Shown: positions 45,551 to 55,685, counted from the first letter of the stretch. The stretch is 64,000 bases of DNA from Syntrophus buswellii (GCF_046097065.1 NZ_CP175563.1:2976001-3040000), one strand, 5' to 3'. Notes: generated from the sequence alone by a model not told the origin. Program-made: numbers and translations.

Positions 45551-48232
45551 TTATGATGCGGCGCCGCAGGGCATTGCCCCCTGTCCGGATTCCCACTCGC
45601 TGAGCCCGTCGTCGTTTTTCGCGGGGGCCCCGGCCGCCTGCGGGATAATCTTTCGGTACACCCCTGCCGGCGGTCTTTTTTGTCCGTCAACCGTCAGGAG
45701 CCTGTCCACTGAGATGCCAAACAGTCTTTCGTTCTCCTCGAGGTAGGGCAGGATGAGATTCCAGTCCGCCTCGGTGACGGACGCAAACTGCCCGCCGTTG
45801 AGCTGCTCATTGACCAGCCTTTTCCGGGGATCCCTCACGTAGATCGCCCCGCCGGACGCCAGGGAAAAGATGTTGGAGCCCGGATATGGCGATTCATACT
45901 CGCGGATCGATCCGTCGTTATCGTCGAAACCGATGCCGTTGAGGATCACGAAGCCGCCGCCGTTGAGGGGATCGCCGGCCATGAAGGACTCCGCAAGGTA
46001 GTCCAGTGCCGTCCCGTTGATGACGACACGGGGTTTGCCGACGGCGTTGATCAGGGGCCGTCCTGCGGCATTCCCCATGATGTAGGCACTGCCGCCCTTG
46101 GCACCGTACATGAATGTCTGGCCGACATCGCCGTAGACAACCAGCTTCCCGTCTTTCATGATCTGGCAGAGCTGATCCTGGGCATTTCCATGAACATGGA
46201 TCTCCAGGCCGTCGATGCCTGATGCCAGGTAATCACCCGAGGAGTCATAAACATCAATCCGCACATCCTTGACGACCGGGCCGAACCCGCAGCCGGTAAA
46301 TCGCTGGCCACGGTATCTGTAAACAATGAACCTCTTCCAGCCAAGTTTGTAAGCGGCCACGATCAGCACCGCGTCACAGAGGTCACCTTCCGGCTCGAAG
46401 CGTTCTGCGTCGACAATGAGGGTCCGCTCATTCTTCCTGGGCGCCCGCAGCTGATCCCGGGTCGTAAAATCGATCCGGCGAAAAGCGGACTCCGATTCTT
46501 CCGAAATCAGCGGAGTCATGGAAAAGATCTCATCCAGGTTGACCTTCAGGACATGCTGGACGGAACTTCTCTTGATCCTGCCCGTGTCGTACCGCCGATC
46601 GTACAAAAGAGTCAGGGCCTCAATCGCCATTTGCTTGAATTCATCTTTTTCCAAGGCATACCGTTTAATGGTTTCAATGGCAAACCGGAAGTCGCCGGGT
46701 TCAAAATTCACGATCTGGCTCCGGATATAGGTGAACATTTTCTGTGCTGCATCCGTAGGTTCTTTTTCGGAAAACAGGCCCGCCAGCTTTTGTTCGATTT
46801 CCTTACACGATTCCGTCACGGCCACCGGTTTTGAGAGGTCACAGATGAGCTTGTCTTTGGGCGTTTCGATGACCTTTCCGAACTTGTCCGTACAGATGAG
46901 CTTCCTGTTTTCCGAACCGTCGCCGGCATCCTGAAGACTGAAGATGAAAGAGCCGCCGTCCGTATAGCTGCCGCCGCGGGCATTCCAGTATTTGTCGGCA
47001 ATGGGCCCGAAGCGCGGATCTTCCCGTTCCAGGGAGATGAGCGTTGCATCGATGGCCTGCTTTTCTGAACAGATCAGGCCGATGGACACCTCCCCCTCCT
47101 GAAGGGCGAACACCTGGGGGCGGAGCATGGCCGTGTCCGTAATGCCGATCAGTTGAAACCGGCTGTTCCTGACGTCATTGCGGGCAATGATGAAGAACCA
47201 GGGTCCGTCGGGTGAGGCGTTGACGTGATGGGTCGAAATGGCCTTGTAGAGCTCCTGCTTTTCTGCCGGAAGCATGTCGAAGTCCATTTCGGAGGTCGGC
47301 GCCATGGCCTCGATCAGGTATTCCAGGGGATACTTGTAGACGCGGCTCCACAGGTCCAGGAGCAGCGCAGCTTCCTCCGTATCGGTGAGAAACAGGGGGG
47401 TGTAGTTCCTCTGCTTGAGGTATTCATAAATGGCCTGATAGTTCGCAAAATCACCGTTGTGCACCAGGGCTTCATTGAGGGCGCTGAAGGGGTGGCAACC
47501 GCCGGGGTGCCAGACGCGCCCCCGGGTGGGATACCGCTGGTGGGCCAGCCAGACGTGCGCCTTGAAGTCATCCAGTTTGTAGTAGCGGACCACATTTTCC
47601 GCATACCCGACGATTTTCAGGATCATCATGTTCCGGCCATGGGACATGACAAAGGCCTTCTTTTCACCGAGAGAGGCGTAATACCGGGTGTTGATCCGGA
47701 AGCTGTTCTGATAGACGAATTCGTCCTCGGCATCCCGCCGGTCCAGCGAGGAGAAATCATGTTCCCGAATGAACTGGTCCAGGACGTCGTCCCTGACGCG
47801 GACGAAATAGCGCATAATGTCCGGGGGTCTGACTTCAAGGCCGATGCTTCGATAATCATCGATCGTGGCCAGTTTCTCGGACTTGTCAATCCGGAAATAC
47901 GGTTGAATGTAAGTCTGTTCTATCTCCTCGGCCACATCGGTTTCAAGGAGGGCGATGTGGAGCATGTAATCCTCATCGAGGACCTGCCGGGAGACTCCCA
48001 GCGCTTCCGGAATAAACCCCACCGCGCCGATGCCCCCGCCCTTCCCGTTGCCCCGGTTGTGCATCTGGACGGACGGCTCGAAGATGTTCTTCCCGGTGAC
48101 GGGGATGGAACTGATGAATCCCGTAACGCCGCAGCCGCCTTCCTCCTCCGTATTCGAGGGGAGATCGGGCACCCGGCTGCAGAGTTCCGTGCGTGAAAGC
48201 AATATTTTGTCAGCGCTATCCATGATTTGCAA
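45551..48232 (-). CDS. Glutamate synthase amidotransferase + GXGXG subunit
   Basis: 893 residues. The N-terminal class II glutaminase begins after a ~33-residue leader with Cys34 (GGCGVTGF) and retains family motifs (HQRYPTRGRVWHPGG, HNGDFANYQ). The C-terminal ~250 residues are the right-handed beta-helix GXGXG domain (HVHGNAQDQLC, VYGDVGQTF, IMGNAAG). This fuses the GltB1 and GltB3 pieces of the archaeal-type split glutamate synthase. It releases ammonia from glutamine for the synthase subunit encoded next. Last gene of the cluster, 8 bases after the preceding one. Confidence 0.88.
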   Translation of the reverse strand: MQIMDSADKILLSRTELCSRVPDLPSNTEEEGGCGVTGFISSIPVTGKNIFEPSVQMHNRGNGKGGGIGAVGFIPEALGVSRQVLDEDYMLHIALLETDVAEEIEQTYIQPYFRIDKSEKLATIDDYRSIGLEVRPPDIMRYFVRVRDDVLDQFIREHDFSSLDRRDAEDEFVYQNSFRINTRYYASLGEKKAFVMSHGRNMMILKIVGYAENVVRYYKLDDFKAHVWLAHQRYPTRGRVWHPGGCHPFSALNEALVHNGDFANYQAIYEYLKQRNYTPLFLTDTEEAALLLDLWSRVYKYPLEYLIEAMAPTSEMDFDMLPAEKQELYKAISTHHVNASPDGPWFFIIARNDVRNSRFQLIGITDTAMLRPQVFALQEGEVSIGLICSEKQAIDATLISLEREDPRFGPIADKYWNARGGSYTDGGSFIFSLQDAGDGSENRKLICTDKFGKVIETPKDKLICDLSKPVAVTESCKEIEQKLAGLFSEKEPTDAAQKMFTYIRSQIVNFEPGDFRFAIETIKRYALEKDEFKQMAIEALTLLYDRRYDTGRIKRSSVQHVLKVNLDEIFSMTPLISEESESAFRRIDFTTRDQLRAPRKNERTLIVDAERFEPEGDLCDAVLIVAAYKLGWKRFIVYRYRGQRFTGCGFGPVVKDVRIDVYDSSGDYLASGIDGLEIHVHGNAQDQLCQIMKDGKLVVYGDVGQTFMYGAKGGSAYIMGNAAGRPLINAVGKPRVVINGTALDYLAESFMAGDPLNGGGFVILNGIGFDDNDGSIREYESPYPGSNIFSLASGGAIYVRDPRKRLVNEQLNGGQFASVTEADWNLILPYLEENERLFGISVDRLLTVDGQKRPPAGVYRKIIPQAAGAPAKNDDGLSEWESGQGAMPCGAAS

Positions 48233-48240
48233 GCTCCGCC

Positions 48241-49722
48241 TTAATTACTGTAATCTATGTGCTCCAGCAGATCCGTCCGCCCGACAAGCTCCTTAACGCT
48301 CTTCATGCCGAACTTCTGAAGGATCTCAACGAGCTGGACATTCCATGCATGGTAGAAATTGGTCAGGCGTTGGGTCGCCCACTCCTCGGTGAAGAGGTCT
48401 GCCAGCTCGGAGTCCGTTGAAGCGATGCCCCGGGCGCAGCCGCGCCCCGATTCACAATTGCCGCAGCGGACACATTCCAGGGCAATCAACTCAGCCGTTC
48501 CAACCACGGCCCCGTCTGCGCCAAGGCAGATCGCCTTCGCCAGGTCATGGGCGGTCCGGATCCCTCCCGAAGCGATGAGGGTAATGGCGTCCCGGACGCC
48601 CTCATCCTTCAGGAAACGATGAACCTTGACGATGCCGTATTCGATGGGCATGGCGATGTTTTTCTTGGCGATATCCGGCGCCGCGCCGGTGCCCCCGTAA
48701 CCGCCGTCGATGTGGATGATATGCGCACCGGCATAGTAGGAGCCGACAGCCACCATGTCCACGTCATTGGGCGTGGAAACCTTCACGGATACCAGGGCCT
48801 GGGGGTTCATCTCCTTGATCCAGTCGATGTGCTTCTTGTGATCCTCGATGGAATAGACCGAGTGAAAGGGAAAGGGCGAAAACAGGGAGGTTCCCTTGAC
48901 GGCCTCGCGCATCCTGGCGACGCTTTCCGTATTCTTCTCTCCCAGCAGGTGTCCGCCAAGACCTGGCTTCGCACCCTGGGCGTACTTGAACTCGACGATC
49001 CTCACCCGCTGGATCGTCTCCTCGCGGACCCCGAAGAGACCGGTGGCCACCTGGGTGATCACATGGTCATCATAGGGGATGAGGTTCTCCGGATAACCGC
49101 CTTCACCGGAACAGGTAAAGGTGTTCCAGATGGTGGCATTGTGCGCCTTGGACACCATGGTGGGGAGGCTGACGGAACCGAAGGACATTCCACCGCCGTA
49201 CATGGGGGTCGAGATGACCACATTCCCCCGCCCGTCGTTTCTCCGGTTCAGCTCGATGGCCGTGGAGATTTGGGAAGTGTCGACATACGGCGGATTGGCT
49301 GGGAATTTGAACCGCAGCTTGTCGAAGCCGCCGCCGGAATTGCCGACGGAATATTCAAGGTCCGTCCGCGTGGGCGGGTAACCCGTCTCGGCCATGATCC
49401 ACGTCGCCGTAATGATGTCCGCCGTCCAGCGATAATCTCCCAGGGTATCGTACATGGGGTTGAGCGACAGGCTCAAGGCCTGGCGCGGGCACTTGCCGAT
49501 GCAGCAGAACTCCTTGCTCCGGCACTCAAAGCCGATGCACTTGTAGTCGATCGGCGGATTCACCCTGTTGTGCCCCTCCACTCGTTCATGAACGCCGTAA
49601 GGGCACGTCCTGGCGCAGGTTCCGCAGTTGATGCAGGCATCCGACCGGGTGATCTTGTATTTCGGCACCTGGTGCCGGAAACGCGAAGGGATCTCTTTGA
49701 TGGTTACGGCTGATGGTTTCAT
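48241..49722 (-). CDS. Glutamate synthase, FMN/Fe-S synthase subunit (archaeal type)
   Basis: 493 residues. N-terminal 2x[4Fe-4S] ferredoxin (CINCGTCARTCPYG near residue 30, and a second CIGKCPRQAL near residue 75), then the FMN-binding glutamate synthase barrel: GGYGGTGAAPD phosphate/2-oxoglutarate loop and ECVRCGNCESGRGCARG [3Fe-4S] cysteines. It forms glutamate from 2-oxoglutarate and the ammonia made by the amidotransferase subunit, with electrons from its ferredoxin domain. It overlaps the upstream paralogue by 4 bases. Confidence 0.9.
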   Translation of the reverse strand: MKPSAVTIKEIPSRFRHQVPKYKITRSDACINCGTCARTCPYGVHERVEGHNRVNPPIDYKCIGFECRSKEFCCIGKCPRQALSLSLNPMYDTLGDYRWTADIITATWIMAETGYPPTRTDLEYSVGNSGGGFDKLRFKFPANPPYVDTSQISTAIELNRRNDGRGNVVISTPMYGGGMSFGSVSLPTMVSKAHNATIWNTFTCSGEGGYPENLIPYDDHVITQVATGLFGVREETIQRVRIVEFKYAQGAKPGLGGHLLGEKNTESVARMREAVKGTSLFSPFPFHSVYSIEDHKKHIDWIKEMNPQALVSVKVSTPNDVDMVAVGSYYAGAHIIHIDGGYGGTGAAPDIAKKNIAMPIEYGIVKVHRFLKDEGVRDAITLIASGGIRTAHDLAKAICLGADGAVVGTAELIALECVRCGNCESGRGCARGIASTDSELADLFTEEWATQRLTNFYHAWNVQLVEILQKFGMKSVKELVGRTDLLEHIDYSN

Positions 49723-51128
49723 AGGTTGACTGCTTCCCTGTTTTTAAATAGTTTTCCAAAAGTGTCCTCGTCGACCTCCTCGAAGAAGATCGCCCGGCCT
49801 GTTTCTCCCCGCAGACGGCGGGCTTCCCGGATTCCCATGGCTCCCATCACCTCGAGGAGCTGCGAATGCCAGGCGCCCATGAGATTGATGACCCTCTGGG
49901 CAAGGATCGGTACGGGGATTTCTTCCAGTCCGCTTGGAAAAACCAGGAACTTTTCAGGCTCTTCATACAGCCGGACCCCCATCGCGATGAGCAGGGGCAG
50001 GTCCACGGCCGCCAGGTCCGCGCCGCAGATCATGGCCTTGGGAACATGCTCCGCCATGGCGATTCCCCCGGAAAAGATCAGGGTGACCTCGTCGCGGATC
50101 CTTTCACGGACAAGCCGCTGGTGGACGGACCGGATGATGTCCTTGAGCACCCTCGGAGGGGAGGTGGCATGACCATCCGCCTCCATGCCGCGGTAGTCGG
50201 CAACGATATGGATGATCTCCACGCCGCGTTGGGCAAGCCTGGAAACCGCGTCCTCGACGCCGTTGCCCGCCTGGATCCGAACGATGACCGGAGCGCCGCA
50301 GATTTCCTTCATTTTGTCCTTTATGCCCGAAATATTGTTCAGAAGTTCACCGTCATACTCCAGGGCGGCCAGCCGCGCTTTTTTCAGGAAAGCCGAGTGC
50401 CGGTCGATGTCCTGATGGGTCAGCAATGGAACAATGTTTCCGGCGTAGGGCTCCATCTCCGGCGTCAGGCCGTCCGCGGGCAGAAGAAGGAATGTCTCAA
50501 TCTCCGCCGCCGCTTTGGCCAGGGCTGCCAGGACATTTCCCTTCAGGTTGTCGGCCGGAAGGTCGAAGACCAGGGGAAGGGGGAGATGGACCGTATCGAA
50601 TGTCTTCGACAGCAGCCGCCCCTTGTCATCAAAGGACAGATGATTGAGTTTCCTGCCCAGCTCAACGGCGGTGCTGATGTACTCACGTCCATGGATTCCG
50701 TCCCGGGTCGGACGGACGATCTCCGACATGTCCGTCCACATGCCGTCAAATCCCGCACCGGTGAATGGACCTCTGTATCCGGCACCGGATACGGGCACCT
50801 TTCCGTCCTCCGCCTGCTTCCAGAGGGCAATGAGCATATGGGATTTCCAGTAAGAGCCGTCGTTGTTCAGGAAGTCCTGGTTCAGCGATTTTTCCAGGGC
50901 CCCCCGGGGGCACTCCTGGATGCACCGGAAACAGTTCCTGCAGACGGCCGTGTTGGGAGCCGCCATCTTCCGGGGATCGCCCCTCTCCCTCTTATGGGCT
51001 TCATAGATGCACACCTTGGTGCACTTGCCGCAGTTGATGCAGTTTTCTCCCCGCGTGATCCTGAACTTGAACAGGTATTCCATGTCCAGGGGGGTCGCTT
51101 TTGTGGAAATGTGGTATTTCTTCGGCAT
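49719..51128 (-). CDS. Divergent glutamate synthase-like Fe-S protein (inactive paralogue?)
   Basis: 469 residues with the same layout as the next gene: ferredoxin-type clusters (CINCGKCTKVCIYEAH and CRNCFRCIQECPRG), then a barrel-like domain. But the [3Fe-4S] cysteine motif is absent, and the GGYGGTGAAP loop of the true synthase is replaced (IVADYRGMEADGHATSPP). So it cannot be an ordinary glutamate synthase. It probably acts as an electron-transfer or structural partner of the complex. Its stop overlaps the synthase start by 4 bases, so stoichiometric production is likely. Confidence 0.8.
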   Translation of the reverse strand: MPKKYHISTKATPLDMEYLFKFRITRGENCINCGKCTKVCIYEAHKRERGDPRKMAAPNTAVCRNCFRCIQECPRGALEKSLNQDFLNNDGSYWKSHMLIALWKQAEDGKVPVSGAGYRGPFTGAGFDGMWTDMSEIVRPTRDGIHGREYISTAVELGRKLNHLSFDDKGRLLSKTFDTVHLPLPLVFDLPADNLKGNVLAALAKAAAEIETFLLLPADGLTPEMEPYAGNIVPLLTHQDIDRHSAFLKKARLAALEYDGELLNNISGIKDKMKEICGAPVIVRIQAGNGVEDAVSRLAQRGVEIIHIVADYRGMEADGHATSPPRVLKDIIRSVHQRLVRERIRDEVTLIFSGGIAMAEHVPKAMICGADLAAVDLPLLIAMGVRLYEEPEKFLVFPSGLEEIPVPILAQRVINLMGAWHSQLLEVMGAMGIREARRLRGETGRAIFFEEVDEDTFGKLFKNREAVNL

Positions 51129-51170
51129 CGTCGTTCTTCTTCTCTGTGAAATGAAGTTGATCGATCTGGA

Positions 51171-53024
51171 TCAGGCGTTTCTCTCCACCATCTCCCAGTA
51201 TTCGTTACTCTTGTCGACCTTCTGCAGAAATTCCTTTATCTGGGCTTCCGGACGGCCGAACTTGCCTTCAAGCCTCTGTTCCAGAGCATCCCAGAACCTC
51301 ATCAGTTCGAGATTGGTCTGGCAGATCTCCTCGCAGGCCTTGCAGTGCATGCACATGAAGGCATTTGCCGCTTCATCCCTGGTCACTTCCTTTCCTTCAA
51401 TGAGTTTCTTGGCCAGGGCGACTTTCCCCTTTGCCGTGACCCCCTCGTTGTGCGTGATCAGGTAGGCTGGACAGACGGCAAGGCAGTTGCCGCACTTGGC
51501 GCAGGCATGGGTGCTTAACTCGAAATCAAGGTGGTCGATTTTCCTGTCCTTCCCGAAGAGCAGCGTGGCCGCCTTGCCGATGACCGGAGACAGCAAGGTC
51601 AGGAGATTCATGGAAAAGCGGAACACAGCCGGTTGAAAGACGAGGGAGGCAAGGGCCGTTGAGTCGACCGCAAAGAATTTTCCCGGGTTCAGGATGCCGT
51701 TCGGATCCATCTTGGCTTTGTACGCCTTGAGCGCCCGCTGCCTCTCCGGATTGTACAGGGCATCGATGAAGGCGGCATTCCAGAGGCCCAGGCCGTAGGG
51801 CTCGGCCCCCAGGGAAACGGCCTTTTGAGTAAGCATGGAAACGAGGGGCATATTGATCATGTATTTTTTCTTCCGTGAGTCACAGAGGAAGGTGGCCATG
51901 ATCAGCGCCTTTTTTTCATCGAGGATATAGGAATCGATGCAGATTTCCACGCCGAACCGGTCTCCAAGCATCTTTGCCTCTTCAATAAACTCTGCGGCCG
52001 CGGAAATCGGGATGATGATTTCGCTCGCCAGAATGGTCGGCCCCAGGCGCTTGGTCTTCATTCCGAAAAGGCGCTCATTCCAGAGGTAGCGCGCGGCATA
52101 GCGGGGCGCCGCCTCGACGATCCCTGATTTGGCAATGTATCCTTCAAAGCGTTCTTCATCCTCGGCACTGCCGAACTCAAACAGGACGCCGGCGCTCTTC
52201 CTGAAAATCTCAGCCCGGATGACCTCGTTGGTGTCGTTGAGATGATTCTCATCCAGAAAGCGGATGACGTTGGGATTGAGATTCTCGGACCTCCTGCTTT
52301 TCAAGAAGCGGCCGATGAATTCAAAAGCCGACCGGTCGTCCTTGAAATAAAGCAGATGGGCATAGGAGGCTTCCGGCACATCCCGCAGTTTGAGCGTGGC
52401 CTCAACGATGATCCCAAGCTCCCCTTCGGTGGACACAAAGAAGTTGAATTCCGGGTCGGAAGGGGAAAGCGCCTTGAGCTCCCCGGCGCCGGTGATCACC
52501 TTCATCGACACAATCTGCCTTGACAGGTGCCCGTACCTGAAGCTGTTGATTCCGTAGCCCCCCGTGGAGATCCAGCCGGCCACGGTAGAGAACTTGCTGG
52601 AGGGGTAGGTCATCAGGCACAGCCCAACCTTCTTGGCCATCAGGTCAATATCGCTCCACCTTGCGCCCGCCTCAACGGTAACGGTCTTATTCCCGGTGTT
52701 CATCTCCAGGATTTTCCGGAACGGAGACAGGTCCACAACAATCCCGGCCTTCGTCGGAATCACGCCACCGAAGCCCCATGATGCAGAACCTCTCGGTATG
52801 ACGGGAATTTTCTCCCTGTTGGCAAACTCCAGGATCTTCTGGATCTCGTCCACGCTTTTCGGCTGGACGACAAAATCGGGTTGCGTTTTAAAAAATGCCC
52901 TGGTCATGATGTCGGGGACATCCCCGATATCATGGGAGAACATCTCTCTTTCTTCCGGCTTGTCGAGGATGGTAATATCGCCCGCGGCCTTTATGAATTC
53001 TTCAATCGGTTTCATGTTTCCCAT
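51171..53024 (-). CDS. FAD-linked oxidoreductase, GlcD-type, with C-terminal Fe-S domain
   Basis: 617 residues. FAD-binding PCMH domain (about 45-190; PRGSASWGFGG and GGYGINSFRYG), then a FAD-oxidase C domain, then a C-terminal ferredoxin-like region with CAKCGNCLAVCPAY and CMHCKACEEICQ, as in D-lactate/glycolate dehydrogenase and GlcDF fusions. It oxidises a 2-hydroxy acid and passes electrons to ferredoxin-type clusters. It is the first gene of the cluster, 42 bases upstream of the divergent synthase paralogue, and is a likely electron source for it. Substrate unknown. Confidence 0.85.
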   Translation of the reverse strand: MGNMKPIEEFIKAAGDITILDKPEEREMFSHDIGDVPDIMTRAFFKTQPDFVVQPKSVDEIQKILEFANREKIPVIPRGSASWGFGGVIPTKAGIVVDLSPFRKILEMNTGNKTVTVEAGARWSDIDLMAKKVGLCLMTYPSSKFSTVAGWISTGGYGINSFRYGHLSRQIVSMKVITGAGELKALSPSDPEFNFFVSTEGELGIIVEATLKLRDVPEASYAHLLYFKDDRSAFEFIGRFLKSRRSENLNPNVIRFLDENHLNDTNEVIRAEIFRKSAGVLFEFGSAEDEERFEGYIAKSGIVEAAPRYAARYLWNERLFGMKTKRLGPTILASEIIIPISAAAEFIEEAKMLGDRFGVEICIDSYILDEKKALIMATFLCDSRKKKYMINMPLVSMLTQKAVSLGAEPYGLGLWNAAFIDALYNPERQRALKAYKAKMDPNGILNPGKFFAVDSTALASLVFQPAVFRFSMNLLTLLSPVIGKAATLLFGKDRKIDHLDFELSTHACAKCGNCLAVCPAYLITHNEGVTAKGKVALAKKLIEGKEVTRDEAANAFMCMHCKACEEICQTNLELMRFWDALEQRLEGKFGRPEAQIKEFLQKVDKSNEYWEMVERNA

Positions 53025-53629
53025 GTCTCTTCAACTCTCATTCATATCGAGAGGCAAGACCCCCTCTTGTTCTCAGAGATGACAGAATGAACTCTCATTT
53101 GTTCCCTTAAGCGCAAGATGAGTGCCACGATCTGAACGTTACTTCCCGGGGCTCCAGGGAGAATGCATTTTTTATATCTGAGGGGGGGGATATTGAGACC
53201 TAGTATTTCAATTGGCCAATAATAAAGGGGAAAAATTAAATTTCCTCGTTTCCAAGCAGCAAGAAACTTCGATATGATTACTCAACAAATCCATTTTTGA
53301 AGCTGTAGCAAACTTTGAGAGGAAAAATAAAGGAACTAAATTGTATAAAATTTTAATTTCAGAACAAATTTGTTCTTTAAGGAATCTTTGTTATTGCGAC
53401 CAATCCCTTGAATAGAACTCGCTGATGGCACATATTGATCCTATAAAAAAGCGGGTTCATTCATGGAAGTAGGACTTGGGCAGGACGCTCAGAATTCAGC
53501 CGTGCGGAAAGCGCCTTAAAGAACTTTCTTACTGAGATGGAAGGTTCACTCTCGAGAGAGGTTATTATTTTTTACGAATTATGTGCCTCTGTTGCACCCC
53601 CGGCAAAGCCGGGGATGCAACAGAAAAAA
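53025..53629. other. A+T-rich intergenic island (605 bases)
   Basis: Unlike the rest of the window, 53150-53580 is clearly A+T-rich with many homopolymers. It presumably holds the promoter of the GlcD-type cluster. A G+C-rich hairpin ends it (separate entry). No gene seen. Confidence 0.5.
53588..53624. repeat. 17-bp hairpin after the CBS gene
   Basis: TCTGTTGCACCCCCGGC and its near-exact complement (one mismatch) flank AAA, six bases past the CBS stop. On the plus strand it is followed by AAAAAA, on the minus strand there is no U run, so it may be a stabilising or terminator hairpin of the CBS mRNA. Confidence 0.55.
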
Positions 53630-54076
53630 CTACACGTATGTCCCTTGGATATAATCATTCAGGTGCTTGATCAGATCCTCATGTTCCGAAAGCGTGGCTT
53701 TAACAACATTACCGATGGAAATGATGCCCACCATCTTATCCCCATCGAAAACAGGCAAATGACGGATGTTATTGTTCGACATGACGGCCAAACATTCCGC
53801 TGCTGTGCTGCTGACATTAACGCTCATAACCGGTGCGGTCATAATTTCCCTGACTTTTGTTGCGTTAGGATCTCTGCCTGCCAGGGTGATCTTCCTCGAA
53901 TAATCCCGTTCTGTTACAATACCCACCAGTTCGTTGTTCTCGACCACGGTAAGTGCCATCACATTCTTTTCCAGCGCCAGCTGAAGGGCCGAATAGGCGC
54001 TATCGTCAGGACTAATGGAAAAGATGTCACTGTACCCTTTTGCCTTTAACATATCTCTTGCGTTGACAATAAGCAT
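53630..54076 (-). CDS. CBS-domain protein
   Basis: 148 residues from ATG 54076 (GAGGAGGT 6 bases upstream; the frame opens 21 bases earlier). Two CBS domains (about 1-65 and 75-145; GIVTERDYSRKI and the HLPVFDGDKMVGIISIGNVVK segment), the usual adenosyl-ligand-binding Bateman pair with no other domain. It senses ATP/AMP or SAM in relatives. Located in the A+T-rich island beside an insertion sequence, so it may be a transferred gene. Confidence 0.88.
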   Translation of the reverse strand: MLIVNARDMLKAKGYSDIFSISPDDSAYSALQLALEKNVMALTVVENNELVGIVTERDYSRKITLAGRDPNATKVREIMTAPVMSVNVSSTAAECLAVMSNNNIRHLPVFDGDKMVGIISIGNVVKATLSEHEDLIKHLNDYIQGTYV

Positions 54077-54253
54077 TGTCTTACCTCCTCGATCCAAAGC
54101 TGTTTAAAATAGTTAGAACTGTTCAAGTTACTCAGTGAATCCAATTAATTATTTTTCCTTCTTACTTAAGTTCATTTGTGAGCATGAAACACTCTTTCGA
54201 TTTTTTTACTTTCCTTCAACCCAAAAGCATTAACAGCCTCCTGTATTTAACAA

Positions 54254-54266
54254 CTCAACTTTCGCA
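54254..54266. repeat. Left terminal inverted repeat of the IS
   Basis: CTCAACTTTCGCA, exact complement of 55795-55807. Just outside it is TTAACAA (54247-54253), duplicated at the other end. Confidence 0.85.
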
Positions 54267-54296
54267 CAAGGTTAAATGTCCTTAAGTGCTTGTTCA

Positions 54297-55685
54297 TTAA
54301 CAAGAAACAGCGTTCTTTTGCCAGTCTAGTAGCCAGCGTGCCCCATAAATTGGCGGAAGTTCCCTAAGAAACCGTTCGATCATGGATCGAATCAGATCCC
54401 TGGTCATTTCGGGAACGGTTTCCAATGCCTGCTTTAAGAGTATCAGTAAAATGGCCAGCGCTTCCGCAAAAGTCACCTGCTCAAGTTCTTCACAGCAGGC
54501 GTGAAACAGGGTCCCAAAAGTTCGGGGATCTTGGTTCGTCCGCTTGGCAAGGGCCAGCATGATGTATCGGCAGCACACCACATGGGCCTGAGCAACAAGA
54601 GCGTCATAAGACCGACTCTGGCACTCCTTGGCGAGATTGAGGAACGATTTCGCCATTTTAAAAAACACCTCAATGTCCCAGCGGCGCTTATAGGTCGTGA
54701 TGATCTCTTCGTCACTCAGGGCTGTATCGGTGGAAAGCAGGGCCAGCCACTTTTTTGCGCGGCGGTCCCGCACAAAGACGATCTTCGCCGGAATCGGAAC
54801 GCCCTTGTCGTCCTTGCCAATCTCGATTCTGACCGAAGCGAGAATCTTTGCGCGGCCTCGCCGCTTGCGGATCTTCCGGTAGAGGGCTGCCAGATGGATA
54901 TCTTCCCCCTGGTAGCGATAGAAGATCTTTTCCGTAACCTTGAGCATACAGAGGGTATGCATCCCCTGGGCAAGCAACTTCCTCATGATTGTGGGATAAG
55001 CGAACCAGCTATCGAACAGAAGGTGACGGACCTCGATCCCACTTGCCGTGGCCTCGGCGACCATCTCGACCAGGACATCGGTTGCCTTGCGGATCGCTTC
55101 CCGGCGTCGCTTCGCTCCGTTGGTGCGACGGTCAAGATCTGAATGCATGGGAACCAGACGATTCTTTTCACTGCTGGAAGCCAGCAGAGCACAGGAAACA
55201 GGCAGAAAACTGTTACCGTCGGACCAACCCAGGGTGAGCATTCTGAATCCGCGATAATACCGATGGTCGGTATGGTCAAAAACCCGCGATAGCAACTCGA
55301 CTTGCCGGCTCCGATTGCGCCGGTAAAGAGTATCATCGGCGATCAACACCTTCATATTGCCAGCGCCAGTTAGTTGCCTCAGCTCCTCTCGGATCAGCCG
55401 GGAGCTTAACAATAGAAGGAACCTTCTCCAATGGGTATGAACCGAATTGAGGAAGCGATACACCGTGTCCTTGGCCATACCGCAGTTTCCACCTCCTTCG
55501 AGGGTGCGGTACAGGTTCTTGCCGGTAAAGACCAGTGTGAACAGCATCCGGAATAAAGTGACAGGAGCAATCCCTTTTTCCTTATCGATGTTGCTGCGCT
55601 TCAGCAGGCTACTGATTCTCTGATTTTGAAAGAATTGATGAATCTGGTTTTCACAGGAAACGATGTCTGTTACAATTTTGCTCAT
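54297..55685 (-). CDS. IS4-family transposase
   Basis: 462 residues. DDE catalytic acids: first Asp in LIADDTLYRRN, second Asp in LLFDSWFAYP, and the Glu in the YREK signature (YKRRWDIEVFFKMAKSF). It is uninterrupted and full-length for the group. It lies alone in the element, with about 30-120 bases to the terminal repeats. Confidence 0.92.
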   Translation of the reverse strand: MSKIVTDIVSCENQIHQFFQNQRISSLLKRSNIDKEKGIAPVTLFRMLFTLVFTGKNLYRTLEGGGNCGMAKDTVYRFLNSVHTHWRRFLLLLSSRLIREELRQLTGAGNMKVLIADDTLYRRNRSRQVELLSRVFDHTDHRYYRGFRMLTLGWSDGNSFLPVSCALLASSSEKNRLVPMHSDLDRRTNGAKRRREAIRKATDVLVEMVAEATASGIEVRHLLFDSWFAYPTIMRKLLAQGMHTLCMLKVTEKIFYRYQGEDIHLAALYRKIRKRRGRAKILASVRIEIGKDDKGVPIPAKIVFVRDRRAKKWLALLSTDTALSDEEIITTYKRRWDIEVFFKMAKSFLNLAKECQSRSYDALVAQAHVVCCRYIMLALAKRTNQDPRTFGTLFHACCEELEQVTFAEALAILLILLKQALETVPEMTRDLIRSMIERFLRELPPIYGARWLLDWQKNAVSC

